From CAYUWM01 sp964448395 (GTDB lineage Bacteria > Chloroflexota > Dehalococcoidia > E44-bin15): a DNA stretch of 64,000 nucleotides. Within the stretch, counting starts at the first letter, position 1. Every line of letters starts with the position of its first letter. Below the pieces are notes generated by a model, which was not told where the DNA came from, made no database searches, and worked only from the letters and a program-made list of their open reading frames with translations. Positions 7,056 through 15,827 of this stretch are shown here, piece by piece. Both the position numbers and the translations under genes were made by a program. The DNA lies in NCBI GenBank assembly GCA_964448395.1, contig CAYUWM010000001.1, positions 1-64,000 of the forward strand, in the 5' to 3' direction.

Positions 7056-8357
7056 TCATCTACAGGCAAGGTCTGCTAGAACATGCTTATCATTGAAACC
7101 AGATACCACCACTGGCAAGCACTTGTCAGCCAGTTGCTCATCGCTTTGGGCGAATGCCCGGATGTAATTACTGGTCAGACCTGACCATACCCCCTTACTT
7201 ACCTGACGCTCCCAAAGAACGTCCATATTGCGGTTCAGGAAGCGGCTCCTGAAGCTGTAAGCAGTCTCCTTAGCCAGCCGAAGCATTCTATCGCTGCGCT
7301 CTTTCTTGATATTATCAGCTATGGTGCCGCCCATATGCAGGGCACGAGTGTCCGGCCTTGGCGAATACTGAAAAACATGAATGTCGGCGAAGTTCAATTT
7401 TTGGCAGAAACGGTAGCTCTCGTTGAACTCTTCTTCCGTCTCCCCGGGGAAGCCAACCATGAGATCGGTTGTAATAGCTACATCCGGTATCATTTCCCTC
7501 ATTTGGCATACTACACGCTCATAGTCGGCGGTGTCATATCTCCGTCCCATACGTTGCAGCACCGAATCACTGCCGCTCTGTAACGGGATATGAAAGTGAC
7601 GACAAAGCCTGTTATCCCGCCACAGGCTGAGAAGGCTGGTAGTTATCTCTTGAGGTTGCAGCGAAGAAAGACGCAGTCGCGGAACGGCGGTTTCAGCTAA
7701 GATAAGTCGAGTAAGGTTCTCCAACCCTTCGCGGTAAGAACCTATTCGTGTTCCGGTGATTACGATCTCTTTGTGACCGTCCTCCACCCTCCGCTTGACT
7801 TCGGCTACAACGTCATCTGCTGGCAGGCTGCGTTCCCTGCCACGGACAAGGGGCACGATACAGTAGGAGCAAAACTGATCGCATCCCTCCTGCACCTTTA
7901 TGAAACTGCGGGTGCGCCGGATACGGGGATATCGTGCCTCCTGAGTGTCACCGTGGGTGTAGTCCTGTAGGATATCGGGCAGGCGTATCTTGTCGTTGTT
8001 ATCGACTTTGAGCTCGACCTCCGGCATCTGTGCGAGATCTTGAGGCGCTCGCTCAGCATAGCAACCGGTAGCTATTATAATGGCATTGGGATTCCTGCGG
8101 CGCGCCAGCCTTAACAGGTGGCGTGATTTCCGGTCGGCAATGTGGGTGACAGTGCAGGTGTTTAGAATATAGACGGAGGGGCTTTCGGTCGGCGTTACTA
8201 CGGTGAAACCAATATCGGTCAGACTTCTGCCAAGGGACTCGCTCTCTGCCTGGTTCAGCTTGCACCCTAGGGTATCTATGGCAACAGTATCGATGAGGCC
8301 TCCCCATCTACGCTTGTTTAGTTCCCTGTTTGTGGGGGGAGAGGCTGGCAGAGCCAT
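7056..8357 (-). CDS. mtaB: tRNA N6-threonylcarbamoyladenosine 2-methylthiotransferase
   Basis: 433 residues from the ATG at 8357, the first usable start below the predicted promoter. Domains: N-terminal MTTase domain (DTLGCKLNQAESE, with Cys ligands also in NTCTVTH and ATGCYAE), radical SAM core with C-x3-C-x2-C in EGCDQFCSYCIVP, and a C-terminal TRAM-like segment. It adds a methylthio group to t6A37 in tRNAs that read ANN codons, using two Fe-S clusters and SAM. The VITGTRIGSY segment and length fit MtaB rather than MiaB or RimO. The upstream region shares a symmetrical promoter with the divergent fabF gene. Confidence 0.9.
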   Translation of the reverse strand: MALPASPPTNRELNKRRWGGLIDTVAIDTLGCKLNQAESESLGRSLTDIGFTVVTPTESPSVYILNTCTVTHIADRKSRHLLRLARRRNPNAIIIATGCYAERAPQDLAQMPEVELKVDNNDKIRLPDILQDYTHGDTQEARYPRIRRTRSFIKVQEGCDQFCSYCIVPLVRGRERSLPADDVVAEVKRRVEDGHKEIVITGTRIGSYREGLENLTRLILAETAVPRLRLSSLQPQEITTSLLSLWRDNRLCRHFHIPLQSGSDSVLQRMGRRYDTADYERVVCQMREMIPDVAITTDLMVGFPGETEEEFNESYRFCQKLNFADIHVFQYSPRPDTRALHMGGTIADNIKKERSDRMLRLAKETAYSFRSRFLNRNMDVLWERQVSKGVWSGLTSNYIRAFAQSDEQLADKCLPVVVSGFNDKHVLADLACR

Positions 8358-8428
8358 GGTTTTGCGGCGTCGGTGAGCGATGCCTTTTTGTGTCTCCCCC
8401 CACCATACAGAAGACCAAACTTCACACT

Positions 8429-8456
8429 TTGACTCTCGGCTTTCTTGTGGTATTAT
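8429..8456 (+). promoter_or_regulatory. Promoter of fabF, sharing its -10 with the mtaB promoter
   Basis: TTGACT (8429-8434) and TATTAT (8451-8456) are 16 bases apart. The predicted start is near 8463, about 96 bases before the fabF start. The -10 overlaps the -10 of the opposite promoter by five bases. Confidence 0.65.
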
Positions 8457-8480
8457 ATGCTGCAAGCCACTGAAAGTCAA
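8452..8480 (-). promoter_or_regulatory. Promoter of mtaB, sharing its -10 with the fabF promoter
   Basis: On the minus strand TTGACT (8480-8475) and a perfect TATAAT (8457-8452) are 17 bases apart. The start would be near 8445, about 88 bases before the mtaB ATG. Confidence 0.7.
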
Positions 8481-8558
8481 TATAATATGGTTACTTTTTA
8501 ACGTGGATGATATACTAAGGTGACATATTAAAATACGATAGGAACGGGGGAGGATTCC

Positions 8559-9806
8559 TTGAGTAATCGAGTAGTAGTGAGCGGAATGGGGGCAATAACG
8601 CCACTGGGGCTGGACATACCCTCTTACTGGGAAGGATTGAAATCGGGCGAATCCGGTATAACCGCCATTACCCATTTTGATGCCGAAAGATTCGATAGCC
8701 GGATCGCCGCTGAAGTGAAGGGCTTTGACCCATCCCAGTATCTGGACAGAAAGGAGCTGCGACATACAGATCGGTTTACTCAATTCTCTGTAGCGGCAGC
8801 GCTCCAAGCGGTGGAGCAATCCCGTCTGAATATTGATGCTACGAACGCTTCGCGGATCGGTGTGATTATAGGTGTTGGTATGGGGGGGTTAAACACCTTG
8901 CTACAGCAGCATAATGTGCTTAGGGAGAAGGGGCCGGACAGGGTAAGTCCCTTCTTGGTCCCGATGATGATACCGGACATGGCCTCCGGTCAGGTTGCCA
9001 TCACTCTTGGGGCCAAGGGACCCAATTTCTGCACGACCTCAGCCTGTGCCAGTGGGGCGGATGGGATCGGGGTTGCCTTTGAGTTTATCAAGGGGGGAGT
9101 TGCCGATGCGATGATCGCCGGCGGAGCCGAATCTGTTATCAATGATATGGCCTTTGCCGGCTTCTGCGCGGCAAGAGCGCTTTCCACTAGGAACGATGAA
9201 CCGCAGAAGGCTTCACGTCCCTTCGATGCGGACAGGGATGGTTTCGTGATAGGGGAAGGAGCAGCAGTGCTAGTACTGGAGAGCCTGGAATCCGCCGTCA
9301 ATCGAGGAGCACCGATATTAGCCGAGATGATCGGGTATGGGGCTACCTGCGATGCGTATCATATCACCCAACCTGCTGCAGGGGGTGAAGGCGGGGCAAG
9401 GGCGATGCGCGCCGCGCTGGAGGAAGCAGGAATTGAGCCGGGAGACGTAGATTATATCAACGCTCACGGCACCTCCACCCCTCTGAATGACAAGAATGAG
9501 ACGGCAGCGATAAAGACCGTATTCGGAGAGGAAGCCTATCGCATTCCAGTCAGCTCCACAAAGTCAATGACAGGGCATCTGCTGGGGGGTGCTGGTGCAG
9601 TTGAGGCGGTGGCCTGCGTTCTCGCGATACAGCATGGTATCATCCCCCCGACGATAAACTACACCACCCCCGACCCGGATTGTGACCTGGACTATGTACC
9701 CAACGTGGCTCGCAAAGCAGTGATAAACACGGCTTTATCCAATGTTTTTGGTTTCGGGGGGCATAACTCAACACTGATATTTAGAAAGTACGGTGAGGCA
9801 AGGTGA
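8559..9806 (+). CDS. fabF: 3-oxoacyl-[acyl-carrier-protein] synthase II
   Basis: 415 residues from a TTG start preceded by GGGGGAGG. The Cys-His-His triad of chain-elongating ketosynthases is present: Cys in TTSACASGADG (about residue 163), His in NAHGTSTPLND (about 303) and His in KSMTGHLLGGAGA (about 340). It condenses malonyl-ACP with acyl-ACP in type II fatty acid elongation in the cytoplasm. The usual neighbour acpP is not here; instead recJ overlaps the last four bases (GTGA), so the two are translationally coupled. Confidence 0.93.
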   Translation: MSNRVVVSGMGAITPLGLDIPSYWEGLKSGESGITAITHFDAERFDSRIAAEVKGFDPSQYLDRKELRHTDRFTQFSVAAALQAVEQSRLNIDATNASRIGVIIGVGMGGLNTLLQQHNVLREKGPDRVSPFLVPMMIPDMASGQVAITLGAKGPNFCTTSACASGADGIGVAFEFIKGGVADAMIAGGAESVINDMAFAGFCAARALSTRNDEPQKASRPFDADRDGFVIGEGAAVLVLESLESAVNRGAPILAEMIGYGATCDAYHITQPAAGGEGGARAMRAALEEAGIEPGDVDYINAHGTSTPLNDKNETAAIKTVFGEEAYRIPVSSTKSMTGHLLGGAGAVEAVACVLAIQHGIIPPTINYTTPDPDCDLDYVPNVARKAVINTALSNVFGFGGHNSTLIFRKYGEAR

Positions 9807-11491
9807 CCCACAGCCGCTGGGAAGTGATGCCCCCTTTATCTGAGGACCAGATTTCCCGAATGTCGAGGAACGGCCTCAGTCCCTTGATGTCCCAACTGCT
9901 GTTCAACCGGGGTGTTGCCGACGCTGCTGAGATCGAGGCCTTTATTAATGTTGATCAGGGCCTACTTAACGATCCTTTCCTGCTCCCCGATATGGATAAA
10001 GCGGTGACTCGAATATACCGCGCACTGATGTCGGGGGAAGCTGTGGCGATATTCGGGGACTTCGATGTGGACGGGGTTACCGCCACTACGCTACTGGTCG
10101 AAGGGTTGACTGCTCTTGGAGTTAAGGTCATACCATATGTGCCCCACCGCACTGAAGAGGGTTACGGACTGAACGATTCGGCTTTAGCCCGGCTGCGCAG
10201 CGAAGGAATCAGCCTGGTGGTCACCGTTGATTGCGGCATAAGCGCTGCCCCCGAGGTGGAGACGGCACAAAAGATAGGGCTTGATATCGTGGTCACCGAC
10301 CATCACACAGTGCCGCCGGAGTTGCCGCAGGCCGTTGCGGTTATCGACGCGAAGAGAGCTGATTCCGCCTATCCCTTTGCCGATCTCGCTGGAGTTGGAG
10401 TAGCGTTCAAGCTGATCCAGGCTCTTTACCAGTATCTGGGTAAAGATGCGGATATGTCCCCGTTTCTGGATCTGGTGGCTCTGGGGACGGTGGCCGACAT
10501 GGTATCGCTGCTAGGCGAAAACCGATATCTGGTGAAGCAGGGGGTGGAGGTTTTACAGAACACTAAAAGGCCGGGGGTAATAGAATTGGCCCGCTGTGCC
10601 GGTGTGCCCACGGCAGCCATCGATACTGAGGTCATTTCCTGGTATCTGGCGCCGCGTATCAATGCGGCCGGTCGTCTGGATCATGCCGGCATTGGCATCA
10701 GTCTGCTGTCAACCGATTCGGCGGAGGAAGCCGGCAGGCTGGCGGCGATACTTGAAAAGAAGAATGGGGAGAGGCAGAAACTTACTGAAGAGATACTCAA
10801 CAGGGCCAGGCAAGAAATAGGGGATATCGGGCCGGATGTACCGCTGATAATGGTCGGCAGTGAGGATTTTCATAGCGGTGTGGTTGGTGTGGCTGCCGGC
10901 AGACTGGTGGAGGAGTACCACAGGCCAACGATAGTATATGAGAAGGGGCAGGAATGGAGCCGGGCCAGCGCTCGCAGTATTGCGGGCTTCAGCATAGTTG
11001 ATGCCATTTCCGAGTGCAGCGATCTCCTGTACCGGTTTGGCGGACACCCGATGGCGGCGGGGTTCACTGTCGCTACCGGGAACCTCGAACCCCTTAATGA
11101 GCGACTGCTCCAAATCGCTGAACGCAAGATATCTGCTGCTGATATGACCGCTGTCATAAGCGTAGATGCTGAGGTGTCTCTTGACTCATTTCGGGGGGGG
11201 AATTTTAAGATGATGCAGCGTCTGGCTCCATTCGGACGCGACAATCCCTATCCGACCTTTTTGGTGAAAAATGTAGCAGTCAGCGAGCGGCGCACCGTGG
11301 GGAGGGGAGGGGATCATTTGAAGTTGAAATTGCAGGACAATGGCATTACCTGGAATGGAATTTGTTTCAAGATGGGATCTTCTATCGGGGAAGTGACCCC
11401 TCGACTGGATATAGTATTCAACCTTGAGGTTGATAAATGGAGTGGCGGCATGCTCCAGTTAAACATCCTCGATTTCGCCCCCGTCGGGTAG
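9803..11491 (+). CDS. recJ: Single-stranded-DNA-specific 5'-3' exonuclease RecJ
   Basis: 562 residues, GTG start overlapping the fabF stop. DHH-superfamily motifs are clear: GDFDVDGVTA (motif I, about 79-88), VDCGISA, VTDHHTVPPE (the DHH motif, about 165), and GTVADMVSLLG. The C-terminal DHHA1 domain has GGHPMAAGFTV (about 413). It degrades single-stranded DNA in recombination and mismatch repair with a divalent metal. Length is normal for RecJ. Its last 33 bases overlap the end of lgt on the opposite strand. Confidence 0.93.
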   Translation: MTHSRWEVMPPLSEDQISRMSRNGLSPLMSQLLFNRGVADAAEIEAFINVDQGLLNDPFLLPDMDKAVTRIYRALMSGEAVAIFGDFDVDGVTATTLLVEGLTALGVKVIPYVPHRTEEGYGLNDSALARLRSEGISLVVTVDCGISAAPEVETAQKIGLDIVVTDHHTVPPELPQAVAVIDAKRADSAYPFADLAGVGVAFKLIQALYQYLGKDADMSPFLDLVALGTVADMVSLLGENRYLVKQGVEVLQNTKRPGVIELARCAGVPTAAIDTEVISWYLAPRINAAGRLDHAGIGISLLSTDSAEEAGRLAAILEKKNGERQKLTEEILNRARQEIGDIGPDVPLIMVGSEDFHSGVVGVAAGRLVEEYHRPTIVYEKGQEWSRASARSIAGFSIVDAISECSDLLYRFGGHPMAAGFTVATGNLEPLNERLLQIAERKISAADMTAVISVDAEVSLDSFRGGNFKMMQRLAPFGRDNPYPTFLVKNVAVSERRTVGRGGDHLKLKLQDNGITWNGICFKMGSSIGEVTPRLDIVFNLEVDKWSGGMLQLNILDFAPVG

Positions 11492-12289
11492 CGCTTTAGC
11501 CTGCCTCATGTTGCGAATAAGCAGCGTGAGACACACCGCAAACGTGACAATAGTGATGAAGTGAGGCGCGTGTATTACACCTCCAATATTTATCTGTCCG
11601 CTTCCAACATATCGAGTGAACTCGATGCCGAATCGGCCTACTGAATAAATACAAAGATACAGAAGGAATAGCGAACCATCGGGTTTTAGCCTGCCCCTCA
11701 GCTTCCAGATGACTGCGAATATCAGCAGATCCAGTATTATCTCGTAGACCGGAGACGGATGCCCTGCAACGTTGAGGAGGGTAGTGGTTCCGGCATTGGG
11801 GTGGGTGTAGATCAGCCCCCACGGGAGGGTGGTAGGTTTGCCGTAGGCATCTCCGTTTATGGTGCAGCCGATACGCCCTACAGCCTGCGCCAGCAGAAGC
11901 CCCGGAGTGATGACATCGGCTAGGCGTCCCAGCGAGATGTGGGTTATCCTGGAGTAAATGGCGGCCGCCAGCGTGCCGCCCAGTATCGCCCCCAGTATGG
12001 ACAGACCGGCCCAGAAGTGGAATATCCTCGCCGGGTCGTGGATGTAGGTGCTGCCGAAGTAGTCTATGACGTGGAACAGCCTGGCGCCGATGATACCACC
12101 CAGTACCGCCCACGGGGCCAGGCTGAAGATGGTCTCCCTCTTGATGTCCGTTCCCTTGGCCAGCCACATCGACACACCGATGCCGGTGAGGACCGCAAGG
12201 ACGACCATCACCCCGTGCCAGCCTATTTCCATGCTGCCGAGGTTGAAAATGATAGGGTCGAAACCGATTACGATTGATAGAAGCGGCAT
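11459..12289 (-). CDS. lgt: Prolipoprotein diacylglyceryl transferase
   Basis: 276 residues with about seven membrane spans. The family signature is AVGRIGCTINGDAYG (about residues 135-149), followed by LPWGLIY; the Arg in it and a later Arg in YSVGRFGIEFTR bind phosphatidylglycerol. The enzyme adds diacylglycerol to the lipobox Cys of prolipoproteins in the cytoplasmic membrane; the next enzyme, lspA, is at 39.3 kb. There is no ribosome binding site, and the -10 box ends six bases before the ATG, so the mRNA is probably leaderless. Tail-to-tail overlap with recJ of 33 bases. Confidence 0.92.
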   Translation of the reverse strand: MPLLSIVIGFDPIIFNLGSMEIGWHGVMVVLAVLTGIGVSMWLAKGTDIKRETIFSLAPWAVLGGIIGARLFHVIDYFGSTYIHDPARIFHFWAGLSILGAILGGTLAAAIYSRITHISLGRLADVITPGLLLAQAVGRIGCTINGDAYGKPTTLPWGLIYTHPNAGTTTLLNVAGHPSPVYEIILDLLIFAVIWKLRGRLKPDGSLFLLYLCIYSVGRFGIEFTRYVGSGQINIGGVIHAPHFITIVTFAVCLTLLIRNMRQAKALPDGGEIEDV

Positions 12290-12295
12290 TATGGC

Positions 12296-12325
12296 ATTCT
12301 ACGTTGGCACCGTGCATAATGTCAA
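12296..12325 (-). promoter_or_regulatory. Promoter of lgt, predicted leaderless
   Basis: On the minus strand TTGACA (12325-12320) and TAGAAT (12301-12296) are 18 bases apart. Only six bases separate the -10 from the ATG at 12289, so transcription should start at or next to the start codon. Confidence 0.7.
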
Positions 12326-12436
12326 GCAACCGGTGAGGGGGTGAGTGGTATTCGCTGGTGCATTTTGGGGGAAGATGTGTTAGAATTCTGGAAGTTATGT
12401 TAAAATGGGTCTGTCCGAGTTGATGGAGGAGCAGGT

Positions 12437-13351
12437 ATGAAAGATGTAATCGACAACTTCTTAAATCATCTTTCGATGGAGAAGGGTTTTTCGGGAAACA
12501 CCGTAGAGGCCTACAGAAACGACCTGTATCGACTGGCCGATTTCGTGTCAGACCAGGTGACCGGCGGCCCGACACGGTGGTCCGAAGTGGATCGCAACCT
12601 GCTCATAAACTATATCCTGGACCTGAAAGAGAGGAACTACGCCCCGGCAACCGTAGCCCGTAAGGTGGCGGCGGTTAAATCCTTCTTCGATTTCCTGGTC
12701 GCCGACGGCGTTCTACGCAGTGACCCCACGGAGAATATCACTTCTCCCCGGGTCGGAAAGTCCTTGCCCAAGCCACTTTCGATATCGGAGGTCGAGGCGT
12801 TGCTGGATGAACCGGCCAAGCGTACCACTCCTGAGGGAAAGCGGGACACGGCAATGATGGAGTTGCTCTACGCTGCAGGTATGAGGGTGTCGGAGATGAT
12901 CGCCCTAGATACAAAAGATGTAAATCTGGAAGCGGAGTTCGTGCGCTGTTTTGGCAAGGGATCAAAGGAAAGAATTATACCAATAGCTAACAATACAAAG
13001 GCAATTAATGCTGTCAGAAAGTACCTTGAGGAAGCGCGCCCTGAGCTGCTGGGGAAAAGGGAGGGTGAGGCGGCGCTGTTCCTGAATCGTCGCGGGGAGA
13101 GGCTCACGCGGCAGGGCTTCTGGCTCATCCTTAAAGGATATGCGAAGGCAGCGGGGCTAACCAAGCCGGTAACCCCCCATACACTGAGGCATAGCTTCGC
13201 CACGCATGTCCTCAACGGCGGGGCTGACCTGAGGGCGGTGCAGGAGTTGCTGGGCCATGCCAATATATCATCCACCCAGATCTATACCCATCTCACCAGC
13301 GAGCATGTACGCCAGGCATATGAGAAGGCACACCCCAGGGCTAAAGAGTGA
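12437..13351 (+). CDS. xerD: Site-specific tyrosine recombinase, XerC/XerD type
   Basis: 304 residues with a GGAGGAG ribosome binding site. The N-terminal SAM-like domain begins FLNHLSMEKGFSGNTVEAY, typical of XerC/D. Catalytic residues: Arg in AAGMRVSEMI, H-x-x-R in PHTLRHSFATH, His in LLGHANISS, and Tyr in TQIYTHLTS. It resolves chromosome dimers at dif together with FtsK; many Chloroflexota have few Xer genes, so whether it is XerC or XerD is not certain. It is the first gene of a run with two small genes and uvrC, unlike the tRNA-linked recombinase at 1.1-2.2 kb. Confidence 0.88.
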   Translation: MKDVIDNFLNHLSMEKGFSGNTVEAYRNDLYRLADFVSDQVTGGPTRWSEVDRNLLINYILDLKERNYAPATVARKVAAVKSFFDFLVADGVLRSDPTENITSPRVGKSLPKPLSISEVEALLDEPAKRTTPEGKRDTAMMELLYAAGMRVSEMIALDTKDVNLEAEFVRCFGKGSKERIIPIANNTKAINAVRKYLEEARPELLGKREGEAALFLNRRGERLTRQGFWLILKGYAKAAGLTKPVTPHTLRHSFATHVLNGGADLRAVQELLGHANISSTQIYTHLTSEHVRQAYEKAHPRAKE

Positions 13352-13354
13352 TCG

Positions 13355-13402
13355 ATGAGCCATGCATACGAGTGGGAGTACGGCAAGCCCGCCTACGAGT
13401 AG
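13355..13402 (+). CDS. Possible 15-residue open frame between xerD and the next gene
   Basis: ATG four bases after the xerD stop opens a frame reading MSHAYEWEYGKPAYE and ending in TAG six bases before the next start. It has no clear ribosome binding site of its own. The unusual Tyr/Glu/Trp composition and tight fit make it worth noting, but it may be chance. Confidence 0.2.
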   Translation: MSHAYEWEYGKPAYE

Positions 13403-13408
13403 ATAACG

Positions 13409-13615
13409 ATGAGTGAAGGCAAGCCAGAGTTCATTTCAGGCACGCTGATCGGTATCAGGGACGGGGGGGATGGTCCGGTCATCGTGGTCGACGTTATGGG
13501 TCAGTATACCAAGTTGCCCCTGGATTGCGAGGTCAGTGTCAACTGGGCAATGACGCACATGAATAACAGGGTAAGCTGTCTGGTGAAAAACGGAAGGGTA
13601 ACCAGGGTTGATTAA
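13409..13615 (+). CDS. Small conserved-looking protein, unknown (68 aa)
   Basis: 68 residues beginning MSEGKPEFISGTLIGI. The sequence alternates hydrophobic and polar residues (DGPVIVVDVMGQY, RVSCLVKNGRVTRV), which suggests a small all-beta barrel of the OB or SH3 kind. No motif or family is recognised. It sits between xerD and a tail-anchored membrane protein with spacers of only a few bases, and so is probably co-transcribed with xerD and uvrC. Confidence 0.6.
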   Translation: MSEGKPEFISGTLIGIRDGGDGPVIVVDVMGQYTKLPLDCEVSVNWAMTHMNNRVSCLVKNGRVTRVD

Positions 13616-13617
13616 TC

Positions 13618-13950
13618 ATGGCGAAGAAGTCACATCGTATAGCATCAAGGCAGGCGGCGGTAGGCAAGGAGCGCAAGCGTAAGAAGAAGGCTCAGACTGG
13701 CGAAAGGCAGGTTATATCTTATACCGCACCGCCTGCCGCCACTGATGTCCACAAATCTACGGCAGATTCTGTGTCGGAGCCTGTCTCCGGTGAGGTCGCA
13801 GCACCGGCAACCACTGGAATTTCGCCGCCCGCTCGCACGGACCCGCGGGAGTCCGCACGCTATCAATACGTTATTGCCGATTTGCGCACCATCGCCATCA
13901 TCGCCGGTCCGCTCATAGTTCTACTCATAATCCTCGCTTTTATTCTTTGA
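13618..13950 (+). CDS. Basic, C-terminally anchored membrane protein (110 aa)
   Basis: Starts two bases after the preceding stop. Residues 1-30 are rich in Lys and Arg (GKERKRKKKAQ), residues 35-80 are a Pro/Ala/Thr/Ser linker without predicted structure, and residues about 88-109 are one hydrophobic span (IAIIAGPLIVLLIILAFIL) that ends the protein. This is tail-anchored topology with a basic cytoplasmic part that could bind nucleic acid or acidic lipid; that is inference. Family not recognised. Its stop overlaps a possible TTG start of uvrC. Confidence 0.65.
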   Translation: MAKKSHRIASRQAAVGKERKRKKKAQTGERQVISYTAPPAATDVHKSTADSVSEPVSGEVAAPATTGISPPARTDPRESARYQYVIADLRTIAIIAGPLIVLLIILAFIL

Positions 13951-13964
13951 TCCGGGCAGGTATT

Positions 13965-15809
13965 ATGGGAGCACAGAGCTTCAAAGAGCGGCTCAAAGCA
14001 TTGCCTCATAAACCGGGTGTGTATCTGTTCCGGGATGCGTCGGGAAATGTTCTGTATGTGGGCAAGGCGGCTGACCTCAACAGCCGGGTGAGAAGCTATT
14101 TCTCCGCTTCCGCTAATCTCACCAACAAGCTCCGAAAGCTGGTGCCCCGGGTCAGTGATTTCGAGTTTTTTGTAACCGACTCGGACCAGGAGGCGCTCAT
14201 ACTGGAATGCAACCTCATCAAGAAGCACCGTCCCCGCTACAACGTAAGGCTCAAAGACGACAAGACATATCCCTACTTGAAAATCAACGTCAAGAATGAC
14301 TGGCCACGGGTCTACATCACCAGGCGGGTGGATCAAGACGGCAGCCGCTACTTCGGTCCCTATGCCAGCGCAGTTTCGGTGAAAAGAACGCTCAACCTGC
14401 TGAAGCAACTGTTCCCCTTCCGCTCGTGTCGCAAGGAGATCACCGGAATAGATTACAGGCCTTGTCTGGAGTATCACATCCACCGCTGCGCCGGACCATG
14501 TGTAGGGGAGATAACGGCGGAGGATTATCGGAATATCATAGACCAGGTTATCATGTTCCTTGAGGGTAAGCAGGAAAGCGTAGTCAGGCAATTGAGGGAG
14601 GATATGATGGCGGCGTCTGGTCGCCTGGACTACGAGCGGGCGGCGGTGCTGCGCGACCAGCTGCGCGCGGTGGAGATGGTAACCGAGCATCAGAAGATAT
14701 CGTCGGTTGATAGGGGTGACCAGGATGTCATTGCCTTGGCACAGCAGCGGGAACATGCCTGCGTAGAGGTATTTTTCATCCGCGGGGGCAGGCTAGTCGA
14801 GCGCGATCATTTTGTGGTGCAGGGAGTGCGAGACGAGGTGCAGGAGCAGGTGATGGCCGGTTTTTTGAACCAGTTCTATAGCTCGGCGACGTATGTGCCT
14901 CCGCTTATATTGCTGCAGCACTTGCCGCCTGACAGCCGGGTACTGGAGGAGTGGCTGTCGAGCAAGAAAGGCAGCGCTGTCAGGTTAAGATCACCTCTAC
15001 GCGGGGCAAACAGAAAACTGGTAGATATGGTAGCAGAAAACGCGCGTCAGGGGCTGGAGCAGATGAACGTTACCAGAACGGCAGAAATAGATGTGGATGC
15101 CGTGTTATCGGAGTTGCAGAACGCGCTTGACCTGCCCCGAGCGCCCAGACGAATCGAGTGCTTCGACATTTCTGATATAGGTGGAACCTCGGCAACGGGC
15201 AGTATGGTGGTATTCGAGGACGGGCAGCCGAAAAAGTCCCACTACCGCCGCTTCCGCATTAAAACGGTCGAGGGGGCGGATGACTACGCCAAGATGCAAG
15301 AGGTTCTCAAGCGCCGCTTCAAAAAGGCGATCTGGGGGGAAGTAACCGTTGAGGATAGGGGTAAGGACGAGAATTCATGGGGCATAATCCCCGACCTGAT
15401 TCTGATCGATGGTGGAAGGGGGCACCTTAACGCCGCGCTCGACATAATGGAGGAAATGGAAAACAACTTCATCCCCATCGCCTCCATAGCCAAGGAGAAT
15501 GAGGAGATATTCAGGCCCGGCGTGGATGAGCCGATTATACTGCCGCGCGACTCGGCGGCGCTGCACTTGCTGCAGCGCGTCCGCGACGAGGCGCACCGCT
15601 TCGCCATCAGCTATCACCGCAAGGTGCGGAGCCGCCGCTCTATGGGCTCCGCGCTGGATAGCGTGCCGGGCGTCGGCCCCAAGCGGAAGAAGGCGCTGCT
15701 GAGGAAGTTCGGCTCGGTGAAGGCGATACGTGAAGCCGGTATCGACGACATAGCGGCGGTTCCCGGCATGACGCAGGCCATGGCACAGAAGATTAAAGAA
15801 TTTCTATAG
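13965..15809 (+). CDS. uvrC: Excinuclease ABC subunit C
   Basis: 614 residues from the ATG at 13965; an in-frame TTG at 13947 overlapping the previous stop is an alternative. Domains: GIY-YIG nuclease (LPHKPGVYLFRD to NVLYVGKAADL) that makes the 3' incision, a UVR motif near residue 205 (GRLDYERAAVLRDQL) that contacts UvrB, the RNase-H-like 5' nuclease domain (IECFDISDIGG, LILIDGGRGHL), and C-terminal helix-hairpin-helix repeats (DSVPGVGPKRKKALL). It makes both cuts in nucleotide excision repair. uvrA and uvrB are not in the window. Confidence 0.94.
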   Translation: MGAQSFKERLKALPHKPGVYLFRDASGNVLYVGKAADLNSRVRSYFSASANLTNKLRKLVPRVSDFEFFVTDSDQEALILECNLIKKHRPRYNVRLKDDKTYPYLKINVKNDWPRVYITRRVDQDGSRYFGPYASAVSVKRTLNLLKQLFPFRSCRKEITGIDYRPCLEYHIHRCAGPCVGEITAEDYRNIIDQVIMFLEGKQESVVRQLREDMMAASGRLDYERAAVLRDQLRAVEMVTEHQKISSVDRGDQDVIALAQQREHACVEVFFIRGGRLVERDHFVVQGVRDEVQEQVMAGFLNQFYSSATYVPPLILLQHLPPDSRVLEEWLSSKKGSAVRLRSPLRGANRKLVDMVAENARQGLEQMNVTRTAEIDVDAVLSELQNALDLPRAPRRIECFDISDIGGTSATGSMVVFEDGQPKKSHYRRFRIKTVEGADDYAKMQEVLKRRFKKAIWGEVTVEDRGKDENSWGIIPDLILIDGGRGHLNAALDIMEEMENNFIPIASIAKENEEIFRPGVDEPIILPRDSAALHLLQRVRDEAHRFAISYHRKVRSRRSMGSALDSVPGVGPKRKKALLRKFGSVKAIREAGIDDIAAVPGMTQAMAQKIKEFL

Positions 15810-15827
15810 TTTGATTAATCCTATAGA

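Noticed and set aside
8357..8819. Longer mtaB reaching into fabF
   Set aside because: The extra residues have no relation to MTTases and would start upstream of the predicted mtaB promoter and inside fabF.
11496..12575. Open frame of 359 codons overlapping lgt in another frame and the xerD start
   Set aside because: Overlaps two recognisable genes and has low-complexity Arg/His-rich content typical of a shadow frame.
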